From Prevotellaceae bacterium (GTDB lineage: Bacteria > Bacteroidota > Bacteroidia > Bacteroidales > Muribaculaceae), in assembly GCA_021772015.1 (NCBI GenBank), contig JAETNS010000004.1:1-64000 (forward strand): a stretch of DNA of 64,000 bases. The letters run 5' to 3'. This document shows positions 13,921 to 22,870 of this stretch, piece by piece. The translations under genes were made by a program, and so were the position numbers. The notes below the pieces were generated by a model, which saw nothing but the letters and a program-made list of their open reading frames with translations, was not told the DNA's origin and made no database searches. How positions within the stretch are numbered: the first letter of the stretch is position 1; each line of letters opens with the position of its first letter.

Positions 13921-15884
13921 CGGACAATATATTCTTCAACCGCACGGCTCTTATTCACCAATGCCATCGCCGTCTGTGCAATGGATTCGGCATCCATTCC
14001 GCACAGCTTTCTTAATTGGGAGACAGTACCCTGTGCCACGAACATGTCAGGCACACCGATTTTTCTGACAGGGATGTCATGATAACCTTCTGCTTGCAGA
14101 TATTCCTCGACAGCCGAACCAAGCCCTCCGACAATAGTGCCATCCTCCACTGTGACAATGGGAACATTCTTGGCCACCGCCTCTTTGAGCAAATCGCGAT
14201 CTATTGGTTTGATGAAGGTCATGTCATAATGTGAGGCTTTAATGCCCCCCGATATCAAAAGTGCAATCGCCTTTGTTACTTCCGAAGCAATCGGACCGGT
14301 AGAGATGAATGTCACGTCTTCGCCGTCAGCAAGTTTCTCTCCACGTCCTATCTCCAGACAACGCGCACGGCGGCCTGTTTCCTGATTCTCGCTTCGCCCC
14401 CTGGGATACCTTATGGCCATAGGGCCGTCGAAACGCGAGGCAGTGAACAGCAAGTCGCGTAAGGAATCACCATCCCTTGGAGAGGCAATAACCAACCCCG
14501 GCACAGGGCGAAGATAGGCTATGTCAAAAAGACCGTGATGTGTCACACCGTCCTCCCCTACCAATCCGGCACGGTCGATGCAGAATGTCACCGGAAGGCG
14601 TTGTATCGACACATCATGTATTATCTGGTCGTATGATCTTTGCAAAAACGAGGAGTATATGGCGACAAATGGTCGCAGGCCCTCTTTAGCAAGACCACCG
14701 GCGAATGTTACCGCATGACCTTCGGAGATACCCACATCAAACACCCTGCGTGGAAACTCTTTTTGCATCACACACATTGAGGTCCCGGATGGCATTGCCG
14801 CTGTTATACCGATGACTGATTCATCCTCACGCGCGAGCTGGAGCAATGTGTCTCCGAATATATCCTGAAATTTGCGAGGTCCGGGGTCTTTCCTGTCAGC
14901 GGCTTTTTCCTCTGCGCGCTCACCGGTAACAGGGTCAAATTTACCTGGTGCATGCCAGACTGCCGGATTCTGCTCGGCAGGGGCATAACCCTTTCCCTTA
15001 ACAGTCTTTACATGGAGGATTTTCGGACCGGTCATATCTTTTATATCGTCAAGCGTCTTTATCAGACCGGCCACATCATGACCGTCTACCGGCCCGAAAT
15101 AGCGGATATTCAATCCTTCAAATATATTCTGCTCATGTGAGAGAAATGATTTGAGGGAATTATTGAAACGCAATATCGATCCTTTACGCTTCTCGGAAAC
15201 AATTCCGATTTTTTTAAGGAGTTTGTATAACTTGTAACGCAGGTTGTTATACCGCCGTGAAGTTGTGACTTGTGCAAGATACCCATGCAAAGCCCCCACA
15301 TTCGCGTCAATCGACATATTGTTGTCGTTAAGGATGATCAGCAGATTGTTAGGGGTGTTGGCGGCATTGTTTATTCCCTCGAAAGCGAGACCGCCTGAGA
15401 TTGACGCGTCCCCTATCACAGCGACCACCTTGCGTGGAGGACGATCGGTGTTGAGCTCTGTCGCCACAGCCATGCCGAGAGCAGCAGAAATGGAATTTGA
15501 AGCGTGGCCGGCCATGAATGTGTCATATTCGCTTTCCTCAGGATTTGGAAATCCACTAAGCCCGTCGAGACAGCGGTTTGTGGCAAAACGGTCACGTCGC
15601 CCGGTCAGCAATTTGTGTCCATATGCCTGATGCCCCACATCCCAGACTATACGGTCATAAGGAGTGTTGAACACATAGTGAAGCGCGACGGTAAGCTCCA
15701 CAGCTCCCATACTTGAGGCAAAGTGCCCCGGATTGGAAGCAAGGGAATCAATGAGGAATCGGCGGATATCACCGCAAAGCCTCGGCAGCTCCGTCACAGG
15801 AAGCGCACGAAGGTCGGCCGGCGAATCTATTTGATTTAGTATAGGGCAATAACTGCTGTCGATTTGTTTATCGCTGCTTGTCAT
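13917..15884 (-). CDS. dxs: 1-deoxy-D-xylulose-5-phosphate synthase
   Basis: DXS condenses pyruvate and glyceraldehyde 3-phosphate to DXP using thiamine diphosphate, the first step of the MEP isoprenoid pathway. The 655-residue enzyme has DVGHQAYGHKLLTGRRD (residues ~82-98), the ThDP/Mg motif GDASISGG (158-165) with NDNN at ~186-189, and the central transketolase domain with DIAYLRPVPGLVIASP and GPMAIRYPRG. The C-terminal domain has TVEDGTIVGGLG. The ATG at 15884 (MTSSDKQIDS) gives the normal length and overlaps the end of the small upstream gene by 17 bp; a start 51 bp further up is less likely. Confidence 0.94.
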   Translation of the reverse strand: MTSSDKQIDSSYCPILNQIDSPADLRALPVTELPRLCGDIRRFLIDSLASNPGHFASSMGAVELTVALHYVFNTPYDRIVWDVGHQAYGHKLLTGRRDRFATNRCLDGLSGFPNPEESEYDTFMAGHASNSISAALGMAVATELNTDRPPRKVVAVIGDASISGGLAFEGINNAANTPNNLLIILNDNNMSIDANVGALHGYLAQVTTSRRYNNLRYKLYKLLKKIGIVSEKRKGSILRFNNSLKSFLSHEQNIFEGLNIRYFGPVDGHDVAGLIKTLDDIKDMTGPKILHVKTVKGKGYAPAEQNPAVWHAPGKFDPVTGERAEEKAADRKDPGPRKFQDIFGDTLLQLAREDESVIGITAAMPSGTSMCVMQKEFPRRVFDVGISEGHAVTFAGGLAKEGLRPFVAIYSSFLQRSYDQIIHDVSIQRLPVTFCIDRAGLVGEDGVTHHGLFDIAYLRPVPGLVIASPRDGDSLRDLLFTASRFDGPMAIRYPRGRSENQETGRRARCLEIGRGEKLADGEDVTFISTGPIASEVTKAIALLISGGIKASHYDMTFIKPIDRDLLKEAVAKNVPIVTVEDGTIVGGLGSAVEEYLQAEGYHDIPVRKIGVPDMFVAQGTVSQLRKLCGMDAESIAQTAMALVNKSRAVEEYIVR

Positions 15885-16062
15885 TCCTGATATATTTCTT
15901 GTATAAGGGGACGAAGACACATATCCCGGACGCAATGATCGGGAAGACCGTCATAAGATTGACCGGTGTTCCTTCGGCTAACATGCGCGCGACGAGAATG
16001 CCACATGCGCCTGCCCAGATCAGACCGATCACCAGAAACCTGATTACCACGGATGTCTTCAT
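15868..16062 (-). CDS. Small two-helix membrane protein upstream of dxs
   Basis: The 64-residue product has two hydrophobic segments (residues ~6-26 and ~37-54) and a basic C-terminal tail, typical of a small inner-membrane protein. No family is recognised. It starts 27 bp downstream of a full-consensus promoter (16089-16120), and its last 17 bp overlap the dxs start. It is thus the first gene of the dxs-trkA-trkH transcript and may couple translation into dxs. Confidence 0.6.
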   Translation of the reverse strand: MKTSVVIRFLVIGLIWAGACGILVARMLAEGTPVNLMTVFPIIASGICVFVPLYKKYIRNDKQR

Positions 16063-16088
16063 GCCAGTTTTCCTTTCGCTTTATGTTG

Positions 16089-16120
16089 CAAAGTTAGCAT
16101 TTATTTCTCATCCGCGCAAA
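16089..16120 (-). promoter_or_regulatory. Promoter of the dxs-trkA-trkH operon
   Basis: The reverse strand reads TTTG (16120-16117), a 20-bp spacer and TAACTTTG (16096-16089): a full match to the Bacteroidales consensus. Confidence 0.75.
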
Positions 16121-16240
16121 TCGGCAGATTACCACTGTCATCATCCTTCCATCTTGAATATGAAAGATCGTCGGCTCCGTAAATTCGGTCGACACAAATG
16201 TCATTCGGCTCAAAATCGCACAATGATGCTGTGGTTGCAA

Positions 16241-16576
16241 TTATCGACCGAGCTGTGATATTCCCCAGTTTATCAAGTCGCTCAATATAGGCATGAGAGA
16301 GTCTCCTTTGTCAGTGATGGAATACTCGACTTTCGGAGGAACCGACGGATATAGCTTCCGGTTTATCAAACCGTCACACTCCAATGTTTTTAATGTCGAA
16401 CTAAGCACCTTGGGAGATATGTCCGGCAGCGCATGATGTAGCTCGTTGAACCGCAGACAGCGGACCTCCCCGAGAATGGCCAATATGAGCAATCCCCACT
16501 TCGTGCTGAAATGGGAAATCACATTTCTCACCGGACAATTCCCTACATCGGAATATTTTTTTAATATTCTCTGCAT
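16241..16576 (-). CDS. HxlR-family winged-helix regulator
   Basis: This 111-residue DNA-binding protein of the HxlR (MarR-like) family has the N-terminal Cys in NCPVRNVI (about residue 13), the KWGLLILAILGEVRCLRFNELHHALPDISPKVLSSTLKTLECDGLI helix-turn-helix core, and the wing YSITDKGDSL. Members sense oxidative or electrophile stress, sometimes through that Cys; the signal here is unknown. The ATG at 16576 gives the usual length; the frame continues 105 bp upstream into the divergent promoter. Divergent orientation to the cupin gene suggests that gene as its target. Confidence 0.85.
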   Translation of the reverse strand: MQRILKKYSDVGNCPVRNVISHFSTKWGLLILAILGEVRCLRFNELHHALPDISPKVLSSTLKTLECDGLINRKLYPSVPPKVEYSITDKGDSLMPILSDLINWGISQLGR

Positions 16577-16640
16577 TTTTTTCTCGTTGATTTTCAATTT
16601 TAGTAACCCGAAAGTAACCGACTGACTTTTGCGTAACCTC

Positions 16641-16671
16641 TTGCAGAAGTCATCCGGCCACACTAACTTTG
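16641..16671 (+). promoter_or_regulatory. Promoter of the cupin gene
   Basis: TTG (16641-16643), a 20-bp spacer and TAACTTTG (16664-16671) match the consensus exactly. It lies between the divergent HxlR and cupin genes, so the regulator could bind over it. Confidence 0.75.
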
Positions 16672-16734
16672 CACTATCCAAAAGATATCGGATTTCAAAT
16701 ACAAAGTTAATATATAGATTTCAAAACAACAACT

Positions 16735-17148
16735 ATGAGCATGTTCAAGAAACTCAACGATGGTGAGAAATACTCCCACGGCACCGTCGGCAATCTTGCC
16801 GATTTCGATGGCAAAGTATTCGTAAAAGACGAATTGAAAGAAACATCATGCGAAATCTCATTCGGGACACTCGCGCCCGGGCAGGCCGTACCCTTCTTCC
16901 ACAGCCATAAAGCCAATGAGGAAAACTATATCATCCTTTCCGGGAGAGGTGCTTTTCAGGTAGACGAAAATGTATTCCCTATCGGAGAAGGCAGCGTGAT
17001 ACGCGTAGCGACCGGCTGCGACCGCAATATCAAAAACACATCTGAAAGCGACAACCTCGTGTATATCTGCATACAGGCTAAACAAGACAGCCTTGAGGAT
17101 TGCACGATGGGAGATGCTTTGATCACCGAAAGGGAAAGCAGACTCTAA
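16735..17148 (+). CDS. Single-domain cupin protein
   Basis: This 137-residue cytoplasmic cupin has motif 1 PFFHSHKANEENYIILSGRG (about residues 53-72), with two His and a Glu as likely metal ligands, and motif 2 IGEGSVIRVATGCDRNIKN (about 82-100). In motif 2 the usual final His is replaced by Arg/Asn. Family functions range from isomerases to dioxygenases and sensors; none can be assigned. The start at 16735 (MSMFKKL) is 64 bp after the promoter -7 element. Probably controlled by the divergent HxlR regulator. Confidence 0.8.
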   Translation: MSMFKKLNDGEKYSHGTVGNLADFDGKVFVKDELKETSCEISFGTLAPGQAVPFFHSHKANEENYIILSGRGAFQVDENVFPIGEGSVIRVATGCDRNIKNTSESDNLVYICIQAKQDSLEDCTMGDALITERESRL

Positions 17149-17186
17149 CCAATCACTGAATAAGATCCCATTTCATCTTATTATAC

Positions 17187-17212
17187 GGCCTCACCGATGG
17201 TTCGGTGAGGCC
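17187..17212 (+). terminator. Terminator of the cupin gene
   Basis: An 11-bp perfect GC-rich stem (17187-17197 with 17202-17212) with loop TGGT is followed by TTTTA. It is 38 bp past the cupin stop. Confidence 0.85.
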
Positions 17213-17248
17213 TTTTATCGAATTTCCGCAATTGCTTCAAAACAAAAT

Positions 17249-17280
17249 CAGGCCCGGAAGCTATTCACGCGCCGGGCCTG
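17249..17280 (-). terminator. Terminator of the rsfS-ftsH operon
   Basis: CAGGCCCGG (17249-17257) pairs with CCGGGCCTG (17272-17280). On the reverse strand it is followed by ATTTTGTTTT. It lies 20 bp after the ftsH stop. Confidence 0.8.
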
Positions 17281-17299
17281 ACAATATCAGTATGGGTAA

Positions 17300-19423
17300 T
17301 CACTCTTTGCGTCTGGGGATTGGCGGGATGTCTGCCGGAGGCTCTGCCCCGGAAGTTTCAGGAGTAGCTTTGAGCGTGACTTCAGTCGCCTCAACATCCT
17401 CGATATCCTTGTCTTCGGAATCTGAGTGACCATCTTTTTCCTGAACATCTTTTTTGTCTTGCTTCTGGGCTTTTTCCGCAGCCTGCTGGGCGGCAAGAAT
17501 CTCATCCGTTCGCGACACCCATTTGCGCTTTCCGAAGATTTTCTCTACATCCTCTGTGAAAATCACTTCACGCGAGAAAAGCACTTCAGAGAGTTTGTTA
17601 TGGCCGGAAGCCTGTTCCCGCAAGATCTGTTTGGCCCGTTCATACTGCTCGTTGATGATGCGCGACACCTCTTCGTCAATCTCTTTGGCCCGCTGGTCGC
17701 TGTATGGCTTGGAAAAGCCGTAAGCCTGCCCCGTCGAATCGTAATAGGATATATTGGGGAGGTTCTTTGACATGCCGTAATAAACGACCATGGCATAAGC
17801 CTGTTTGGTCACACGCTCAAGATCGTTGGCAGCTCCGGTAGAGATATGTCCCAGGAACAGTTCCTCGGCGGCTCGGCCTCCCAAGGTAGCGCACATCTCA
17901 TCAAGGAGAGCCTGGGTAGGTGTTATCTGGCGTTCTTCCGGCAGATACCATGCGGCTCCAAGAGCTTTGCCACGAGGCACGATCGTAACCTTAATCAGAG
18001 GGTTGGCGTAGCGCAGGTGCCATGAGACAGTGGCATGGCCTGCTTCATGGCATGCTATTGACCGTTTTTCTTCCTCCGTGGTGATCTTCGACCGTTTCTC
18101 AAGACCGCCGATTATACGGTCAACAGCTGCGATGAAGTCTTCCCTCTGTACAACCGACTTGTCATGTCTGGCGGCGATAAGCGCAGCCTCATTGCAGACA
18201 TTGGCGATATCGGCTCCGGAAAATCCCGGTGTCTGACGAGCCAGCAGGTCAACATCTACAGATTCATCCGTTTTTATCCCTTTCAGGTGGACATTGAAAA
18301 TCGCCACTCGGTCATTCAACTCAGGAAACTCGACATAGATCTGACGGTCAAAACGGCCTGCACGCAACAACGCCTTGTCAAGGATGTCGGCACGGTTAGT
18401 GGCAGCAAGAATGATCACACCGCTATTTGTCCCGAAGCCATCCATCTCCGTCAGAAGTTGGTTCAGTGTATTCTCACGCTCATCGTTAGCCCCCATGTTG
18501 GGATTTTTCCCACGGGCACGCCCGACTGCGTCGATCTCGTCAATGAACACGATACAAGGAGCTTTCTCTTTGGCTTTCTGGAAAAGATCACGGACACGCG
18601 AAGCTCCGACACCGACAAACATCTCCACAAAATCCGAACCGGACATTGAGAAAAACGGCACATTGGCCTCTCCCGCCACGGCCTTGGCAAGAAGCGTCTT
18701 ACCGGTTCCGGGAGGGCCGACAAGCAACGCTCCCTTGGGTATCTTTCCACCAAGATTGGTATACCGTTGCGGATTCTTGAGGAATTCCACGATCTCCTCT
18801 ATCTCCGTTTTGGCTTCAGACAACCCGGCCACATCATTGAATGTGACCTTCACAGGGCCATCCTTGTCAAACATCTGTGCTTTAGATTTCCCGACATTGA
18901 AGACCCCACCGGGGCCACCGCCGTCTCGAGAGTTCATCCTCTTCATGATGAAGAACCAGAACCCTATCAGCAGCAATATCGGGCCGAAAGTCCAGAGGAA
19001 AGAGGTGAAATCAGATCCTTCGTCATAGACAACCGGGCCTGTGTAAAGGCCCAGCTGTTTCCATGCGTCAATTTTACGGGCGAACTCATCTGTCGATGGC
19101 AATGTGGTCACTATCCCCGCGTCGACACCATCCTTATATTGACTCTGGTGGAATACCTGCCGGGCAAGTGAATCAGAGAGCTGCGCCTCTGCCTTTCCCT
19201 TTTTCTTGTCCACGGTAATCTTGGTAATACCATGATTCCGGGCATTTATAGAATCTGTAATATAATTCTCGAATTCGGAATAATTGACCTCCTTGGTCAC
19301 CGAATTGTCATCGAGATAAAACATCGCGAAAAGAAACAGCAGGATGACAGCATACATCCAATACATGCTGAACTTTATCTGGGGCTTTTTCTTTGGGTTG
19401 CCCTGGGGAGTAGGTGAAGCCAT
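17300..19423 (-). CDS. ftsH: ATP-dependent zinc metalloprotease FtsH
   Basis: FtsH is a membrane-anchored AAA+ protease that extracts and degrades membrane and short-lived cytoplasmic proteins. The 707 residues carry two transmembrane segments (about 22-37 and 142-160) around a periplasmic domain. The AAA module has Walker A GPPGTGKT (236-243), Walker B IVFIDE (291-296) and the second region of homology ending RAGRFDR. The zinc protease motif HEAGH is at 459-463. The C-terminus after ~660 is an acidic, Lys/Gln-rich tail. All catalytic residues are present. rsfS lies 5 bp upstream in the same direction. Confidence 0.96.
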   Translation of the reverse strand: MASPTPQGNPKKKPQIKFSMYWMYAVILLFLFAMFYLDDNSVTKEVNYSEFENYITDSINARNHGITKITVDKKKGKAEAQLSDSLARQVFHQSQYKDGVDAGIVTTLPSTDEFARKIDAWKQLGLYTGPVVYDEGSDFTSFLWTFGPILLLIGFWFFIMKRMNSRDGGGPGGVFNVGKSKAQMFDKDGPVKVTFNDVAGLSEAKTEIEEIVEFLKNPQRYTNLGGKIPKGALLVGPPGTGKTLLAKAVAGEANVPFFSMSGSDFVEMFVGVGASRVRDLFQKAKEKAPCIVFIDEIDAVGRARGKNPNMGANDERENTLNQLLTEMDGFGTNSGVIILAATNRADILDKALLRAGRFDRQIYVEFPELNDRVAIFNVHLKGIKTDESVDVDLLARQTPGFSGADIANVCNEAALIAARHDKSVVQREDFIAAVDRIIGGLEKRSKITTEEEKRSIACHEAGHATVSWHLRYANPLIKVTIVPRGKALGAAWYLPEERQITPTQALLDEMCATLGGRAAEELFLGHISTGAANDLERVTKQAYAMVVYYGMSKNLPNISYYDSTGQAYGFSKPYSDQRAKEIDEEVSRIINEQYERAKQILREQASGHNKLSEVLFSREVIFTEDVEKIFGKRKWVSRTDEILAAQQAAEKAQKQDKKDVQEKDGHSDSEDKDIEDVEATEVTLKATPETSGAEPPADIPPIPRRKE

Positions 19424-19428
19424 CTTGG

Positions 19429-19815
19429 TCAGTCGAGATCAGGGATTTCTGTGATCGGAGCGTCGGCCCACAATTCCTCAAGGTTGTAAAGCTGACGCAT
19501 TTCCCGGGTGAATACATGTACGAGAGTGTCGCCATAATCTATGACAATCCACTGCGCATTTCTATATCCGTCATAATTATAAGGCTTTATCCCATAATTA
19601 TCAAGTAGATAGTCTCTCACGGAATCTGCAATGGCTGCCACCTGCTGGCTTGAATTGCCTTGGCAGATTATGAATTCAGACACTGGTGCCGATTCTATTC
19701 CAGACATGTCCACGACCGTTATGGAACGGCCTTTACGCTCCTGTATGCCCTCTATGATCATCGGACGGAGCTGGATTGTATCGTTTTTAGTGGTGACGGT
19801 GGTTGTTTTAGTCAT
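19429..19815 (-). CDS. rsfS: Ribosomal silencing factor RsfS
   Basis: RsfS binds ribosomal protein L14 (uL14) and blocks joining of the 30S and 50S subunits when nutrients are low. The 128-residue protein has the family core: APVSEFIICQGNSSQQVAAIADSV (residues ~46-69), the aromatic YRNAQWIVIDYGDTLVHVFTREMRQLYNLEELWADA block, and an acidic end. The 15-20 N-terminal residues are rich in Thr and probably disordered. It is followed immediately by ftsH. Confidence 0.94.
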   Translation of the reverse strand: MTKTTTVTTKNDTIQLRPMIIEGIQERKGRSITVVDMSGIESAPVSEFIICQGNSSQQVAAIADSVRDYLLDNYGIKPYNYDGYRNAQWIVIDYGDTLVHVFTREMRQLYNLEELWADAPITEIPDLD

Positions 19816-19839
19816 CTAATAGTTGAGCGATTTGATGTG

Positions 19840-19847
19840 CAAAGTTA
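19840..19847 (-). promoter_or_regulatory. Promoter -7 element of rsfS-ftsH
   Basis: The reverse strand reads TAACTTTG, 24 bp before the rsfS ATG. No clear TTG is found at the expected -33 distance. Confidence 0.5.
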
Positions 19848-19973
19848 GCAAAAATATTGAAACACTGATAAAAAAACAGCGGTCCAAAGCCGGTTTATAT
19901 TTACTGAACAAAAATCAGGCCAAAAAGTAAGGCCGCAATCGAAATAATTCTTTACAATGGTTAAAATATCAGA

Positions 19974-21197
19974 TCATTCATAACGTATGGTCTTGGCCGG
20001 AGAGATACGCGATACCAGTGACGCAGGCAAAATCATCAGCAATGTCGCCAACAGGCATGCCCCGACATTCAGCATCAAGACATTGCTCCAATCCAGCTGA
20101 ACAGGGACATATGTGAGGAAGTATGCTTCCGGATCAAGCGGCACAATATGGAAATAGCACTGAAGATAGAGCATCCCCAGCCCGATCAGGTTTCCCAGGA
20201 TCAATCCCACACCCACAACACGACCTCCAAGCAACATGAAAATCCTACGTATCTGATTGTCTGTCGCCCCCATTGATTTCAAAACACCTATCATCCTTAC
20301 CCTCTGGAGTATGAGTATGAACACACAACTGATCAGTGTAAATCCGCTGACAAGACTCATTATTACAAGAATCACCACCACATTGGCATCCAACAAGGCA
20401 AGCCAGTTGAAATATACCGCTCCTGAATCGAAAACAGTAGTGATATTCACCCCTGAAATCAATTCTCCGGAGTCATAACATTGTGAAAGGCTCTTATGGA
20501 GCGCAAGCGACGCTTCCGTAACCTCCTCAATCGGAATCTCCCTTAGCTCTATGGCATCCCCTTCATCAACGCCAATTCGACGCAACTTATGAAGCATTTC
20601 GAAATCTCCATATGCGGTAAGACGGTCATAATCTCCGAAATTACTTGAAAATATACCGCTTACCGTCAGCCTACGCAACTTCAAGGCACCATCCACAAAG
20701 AAGCACCCGTCAAGCTTGTCGCCGGTTTTCAGATTCAGCTTCGCGGCGGTCACGGATGAAACGACAATGTCGGTGGGCTTTTCAGGCAGTCTACCTTCGA
20801 GAAGGTTATTCTTCTCGAAAGAAAAATCATGACCGGAGCCATATGCGTTCAACACTACACCTGCGAAATTGTCAGCGGTTTTCAATACGACAGGCTGTCT
20901 TATGGCCAATGAGAAAACCGCCGAGGGAACGGCTTCGCGGATCGCGTCACGCAAAGCGGGAGACAAGTCTACTGTATTCGACTCATGCTGATAATATTTG
21001 CCGAGAGGTCCTATCGTGATTGGAGCTTCAAAGCCTATAACCTTCTTTTTGATGGCATCCTGAAATCCCAACACCACTGCCATAGAGATCATCATCACGA
21101 TTACCGCCAATGCGACACCGCCGATGGCGATCCCGACCGCCGGTGAGCGCCGCCCTCCGTCAGAGGGTGTCAGTCTCAATCTCCGCGCTATTAACAT
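19974..21197 (-). CDS. LolC/LolE-type ABC transporter permease
   Basis: This 407-residue inner-membrane permease of the FtsX/MacB superfamily is most like the lipoprotein-releasing LolC/LolE group. One transmembrane helix near residues 22-48 follows the RRSPAVGIAIGGVALAV elbow. A large periplasmic domain follows, then three C-terminal helices beginning near LLDANVVVILVIMSLVSGFTLISCVFILILQRVRMIGVLKSMGATDNQI. LolCDE extracts lipoproteins for outer-membrane delivery. No ATPase gene is adjacent, so the LolD partner must be elsewhere. A GTG at 21209 would add four residues, but the -7 element at 21214-21221 favours the ATG at 21197. Confidence 0.82.
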   Translation of the reverse strand: MLIARRLRLTPSDGGRRSPAVGIAIGGVALAVIVMMISMAVVLGFQDAIKKKVIGFEAPITIGPLGKYYQHESNTVDLSPALRDAIREAVPSAVFSLAIRQPVVLKTADNFAGVVLNAYGSGHDFSFEKNNLLEGRLPEKPTDIVVSSVTAAKLNLKTGDKLDGCFFVDGALKLRRLTVSGIFSSNFGDYDRLTAYGDFEMLHKLRRIGVDEGDAIELREIPIEEVTEASLALHKSLSQCYDSGELISGVNITTVFDSGAVYFNWLALLDANVVVILVIMSLVSGFTLISCVFILILQRVRMIGVLKSMGATDNQIRRIFMLLGGRVVGVGLILGNLIGLGMLYLQCYFHIVPLDPEAYFLTYVPVQLDWSNVLMLNVGACLLATLLMILPASLVSRISPAKTIRYE

Positions 21198-21213
21198 TTC
21201 AGGTTTCACTCGA

Positions 21214-21221
21214 CAAAGGTA
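21214..21221 (-). promoter_or_regulatory. Promoter -7 element of the LolC/E-like gene
   Basis: The reverse strand reads TACCTTTG, a match to TAnnTTTG, 16 bp before the ATG at 21197. The upstream TTG is not at the usual distance. Confidence 0.45.
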
Positions 21222-21381
21222 CGGAAATTTTTTTATCCGTTATGTCTGTCAAAAAGGTTTAGATCTCCTTTTTGTAAACATTCGCTCCCCTCTCAGGCGT
21301 TGTATGTTAAACAAACCGCCAATCATGCGGGCAAGCAGAGTTCAACTATTTTATGTATGTATCTTTTATTATTAAGGGATT

Positions 21382-22344
21382 ATGAAATTGAATCCGAAAA
21401 CACATCTGAAGCTTAAACTTAAGTTTGCTCTCCTCATAATTCTCATGGGAGTCGCTCTTACGGCATTGGCCTTTCCGGCCGTGGCGCAGGATATCGATAC
21501 CCTTCAGATTGTCGACGACAACGAATTGATTGTCAAATCCACAACAACCGGCATCCGAGTTGATGAGGACAACCCTTCCGAGGATTTCACACCTCCTGAA
21601 GCGCCGGCACTAAATGGCAATCCTATGGGACTCGACACATTATTCACCATCACCGGACGGCCGCATACGATTTACAGCCGTCCTGCATCATGGACTTATT
21701 CCGAACCCTGGTGGCATGGAATGTGGATCAATACGGCTGTTTACGCCGGAGCTTTCGTCGGCACGCTTTTTGTGCTTGAATGTCTCCCGGAAGACGCGAC
21801 ATCCTGGAACAGAGCCGAGCTACGGCAAGATCCGTTCTGGAAAAGATGGTATCAGAACATATTCAAGAAAGGGCCGGAATGGGATCATGACAAATTCGTG
21901 TTCAACTATGTGCTTCATCCTTACGCGGGAGCAGCCTACTTCATGGCCGCCCGTTCATGCGGATTCAATTTTTGGCAATCAATGCTTTACAGCGCATGCA
22001 TCTCGACAATAGGCTGGGAATTCGGTATCGAGGCATGTATGGAAAGACCGTCATATCAGGATCTTTTCATCACTCCCCTTGTCGGCAGTATCATGGGAGA
22101 AGGATTCTATCGTCTTAAACGCCTCATCGTTGATCGTGACTATTATGTACTTGGATCGAAAGTCATAGGCCACATCTGCGCTTTTTTCCTTGATCCGGTA
22201 AACGAGATAGTCGGATTGCTGAGTCATCCGTCGGCATGCCGCAGTCTTGGCCCCGGTTGTCTCCAGTCCCAGCCATTGCTTATACCGTCACCCGGCAATA
22301 CCGGCGCCCCGGCAGTGGGATTCTCCATTGCCGCGACATTCTGA
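21382..22344 (+). CDS. DUF3943 domain-containing envelope protein
   Basis: This 320-residue exported protein has a hydrophobic signal (residues ~14-35, ending AVAQD). After an acidic linker it has the DUF3943 core: FVFNYVLHPYAGAAYFMAARSCGFNFWQSMLYSACISTIGWEFGIEACMERPSYQDLFITPLVGSIMGE, with His, Tyr and Trp residues in predicted membrane or barrel-like strands. The C-terminus ends in Phe, as many outer-membrane proteins do. The function of the family is unknown. It is monocistronic, ended by the hairpin at 22410-22455. Confidence 0.8.
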   Translation: MKLNPKTHLKLKLKFALLIILMGVALTALAFPAVAQDIDTLQIVDDNELIVKSTTTGIRVDEDNPSEDFTPPEAPALNGNPMGLDTLFTITGRPHTIYSRPASWTYSEPWWHGMWINTAVYAGAFVGTLFVLECLPEDATSWNRAELRQDPFWKRWYQNIFKKGPEWDHDKFVFNYVLHPYAGAAYFMAARSCGFNFWQSMLYSACISTIGWEFGIEACMERPSYQDLFITPLVGSIMGEGFYRLKRLIVDRDYYVLGSKVIGHICAFFLDPVNEIVGLLSHPSACRSLGPGCLQSQPLLIPSPGNTGAPAVGFSIAATF

Positions 22345-22409
22345 ACCATAATTAGAGTGTGTTTAATAACATCTGTTATTACCCTCTTAATCAGCACACC
22401 GAATAAAAA

Positions 22410-22455
22410 ACAGGCCGGCTTCATACGGTAGTGATTCCGTATGAGGCCGGCCTGT
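22410..22455. terminator. Strong bidirectional terminator
   Basis: A 19-bp stem (22410-22428 with 22437-22455, one mismatch) with an 8-nt loop. On the + strand it ends the DUF3943 gene. On the - strand it is followed by an uninterrupted T6 and A/T, the better terminator direction, so it may also end the candidate reverse-strand RNA. Confidence 0.8.
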
Positions 22456-22729
22456 TATAGGATGCCACATCAAAGGATGCGATGAAACTCCGAAAGACAG
22501 GTTTTGAGTTCTCACAGTCCTTTGTAATCCGCCTGGCAGGGAATCATAAAGATTGGCTGCAACCTCCCGGAGGAGGCGGGGCCCGCCATTGGAAAGCGAG
22601 GTTGTCTCGGCATTTCATTAAAATTTGATGAGTTTCCCAATCAACTTTGGTGTGGCAAATATCATCATGTATTTTTAAATTGTCAAAATCGCCGTCATTA
22701 GGGACTCTCCAGCCCCCGCGTTCATTTTT
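22410..22729 (-). ncRNA. Candidate small RNA of unknown family
   Basis: A 526-bp gap contains a full-consensus reverse promoter (22736-22766) and, about 320 bp downstream, a hairpin followed by T6 on the same strand. No coding frame from the predicted start (about 22729) exceeds a few dozen residues, and none has a recognisable protein. The RNA can fold locally: CAACCTC/GAGGTTG encloses GGCGG/CCGCC (around 22560-22605), and CGCATC/GATGTG closes a 4-nt loop near 22467-22482. It does not show RNase P, tmRNA or SRP signatures. Untranslated RNA is an inference from signals, not homology. Confidence 0.45.
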
Positions 22730-22735
22730 ATAACG

Positions 22736-22766
22736 CAAAATTAAGGCAATTCGTTTGAATATGCAA
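22736..22766 (-). promoter_or_regulatory. Reverse-strand promoter of the candidate small RNA
   Basis: The reverse strand reads TTG (22766-22764), a 20-bp spacer and TAATTTTG (22743-22736). The match is as good as those of nadC and mutS2, yet no protein gene follows. Confidence 0.7.
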
Positions 22767-22870
22767 TAGGCGCAAGGAAATTTTTTCAATGGGCCTGCAA
22801 CCAATCATCATTTTTCGCCGTCAAAGTCTGTGTAAACGCGCAAAAAGCATGTCGCGTCCCAACATTCATT

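Noticed and set aside
22544-22804. 86-aa reverse frame in the gap before the efflux operon
   Set aside because: Its ATG lies upstream of the reverse promoter and the sequence has no family resemblance; an untranslated RNA fits better.
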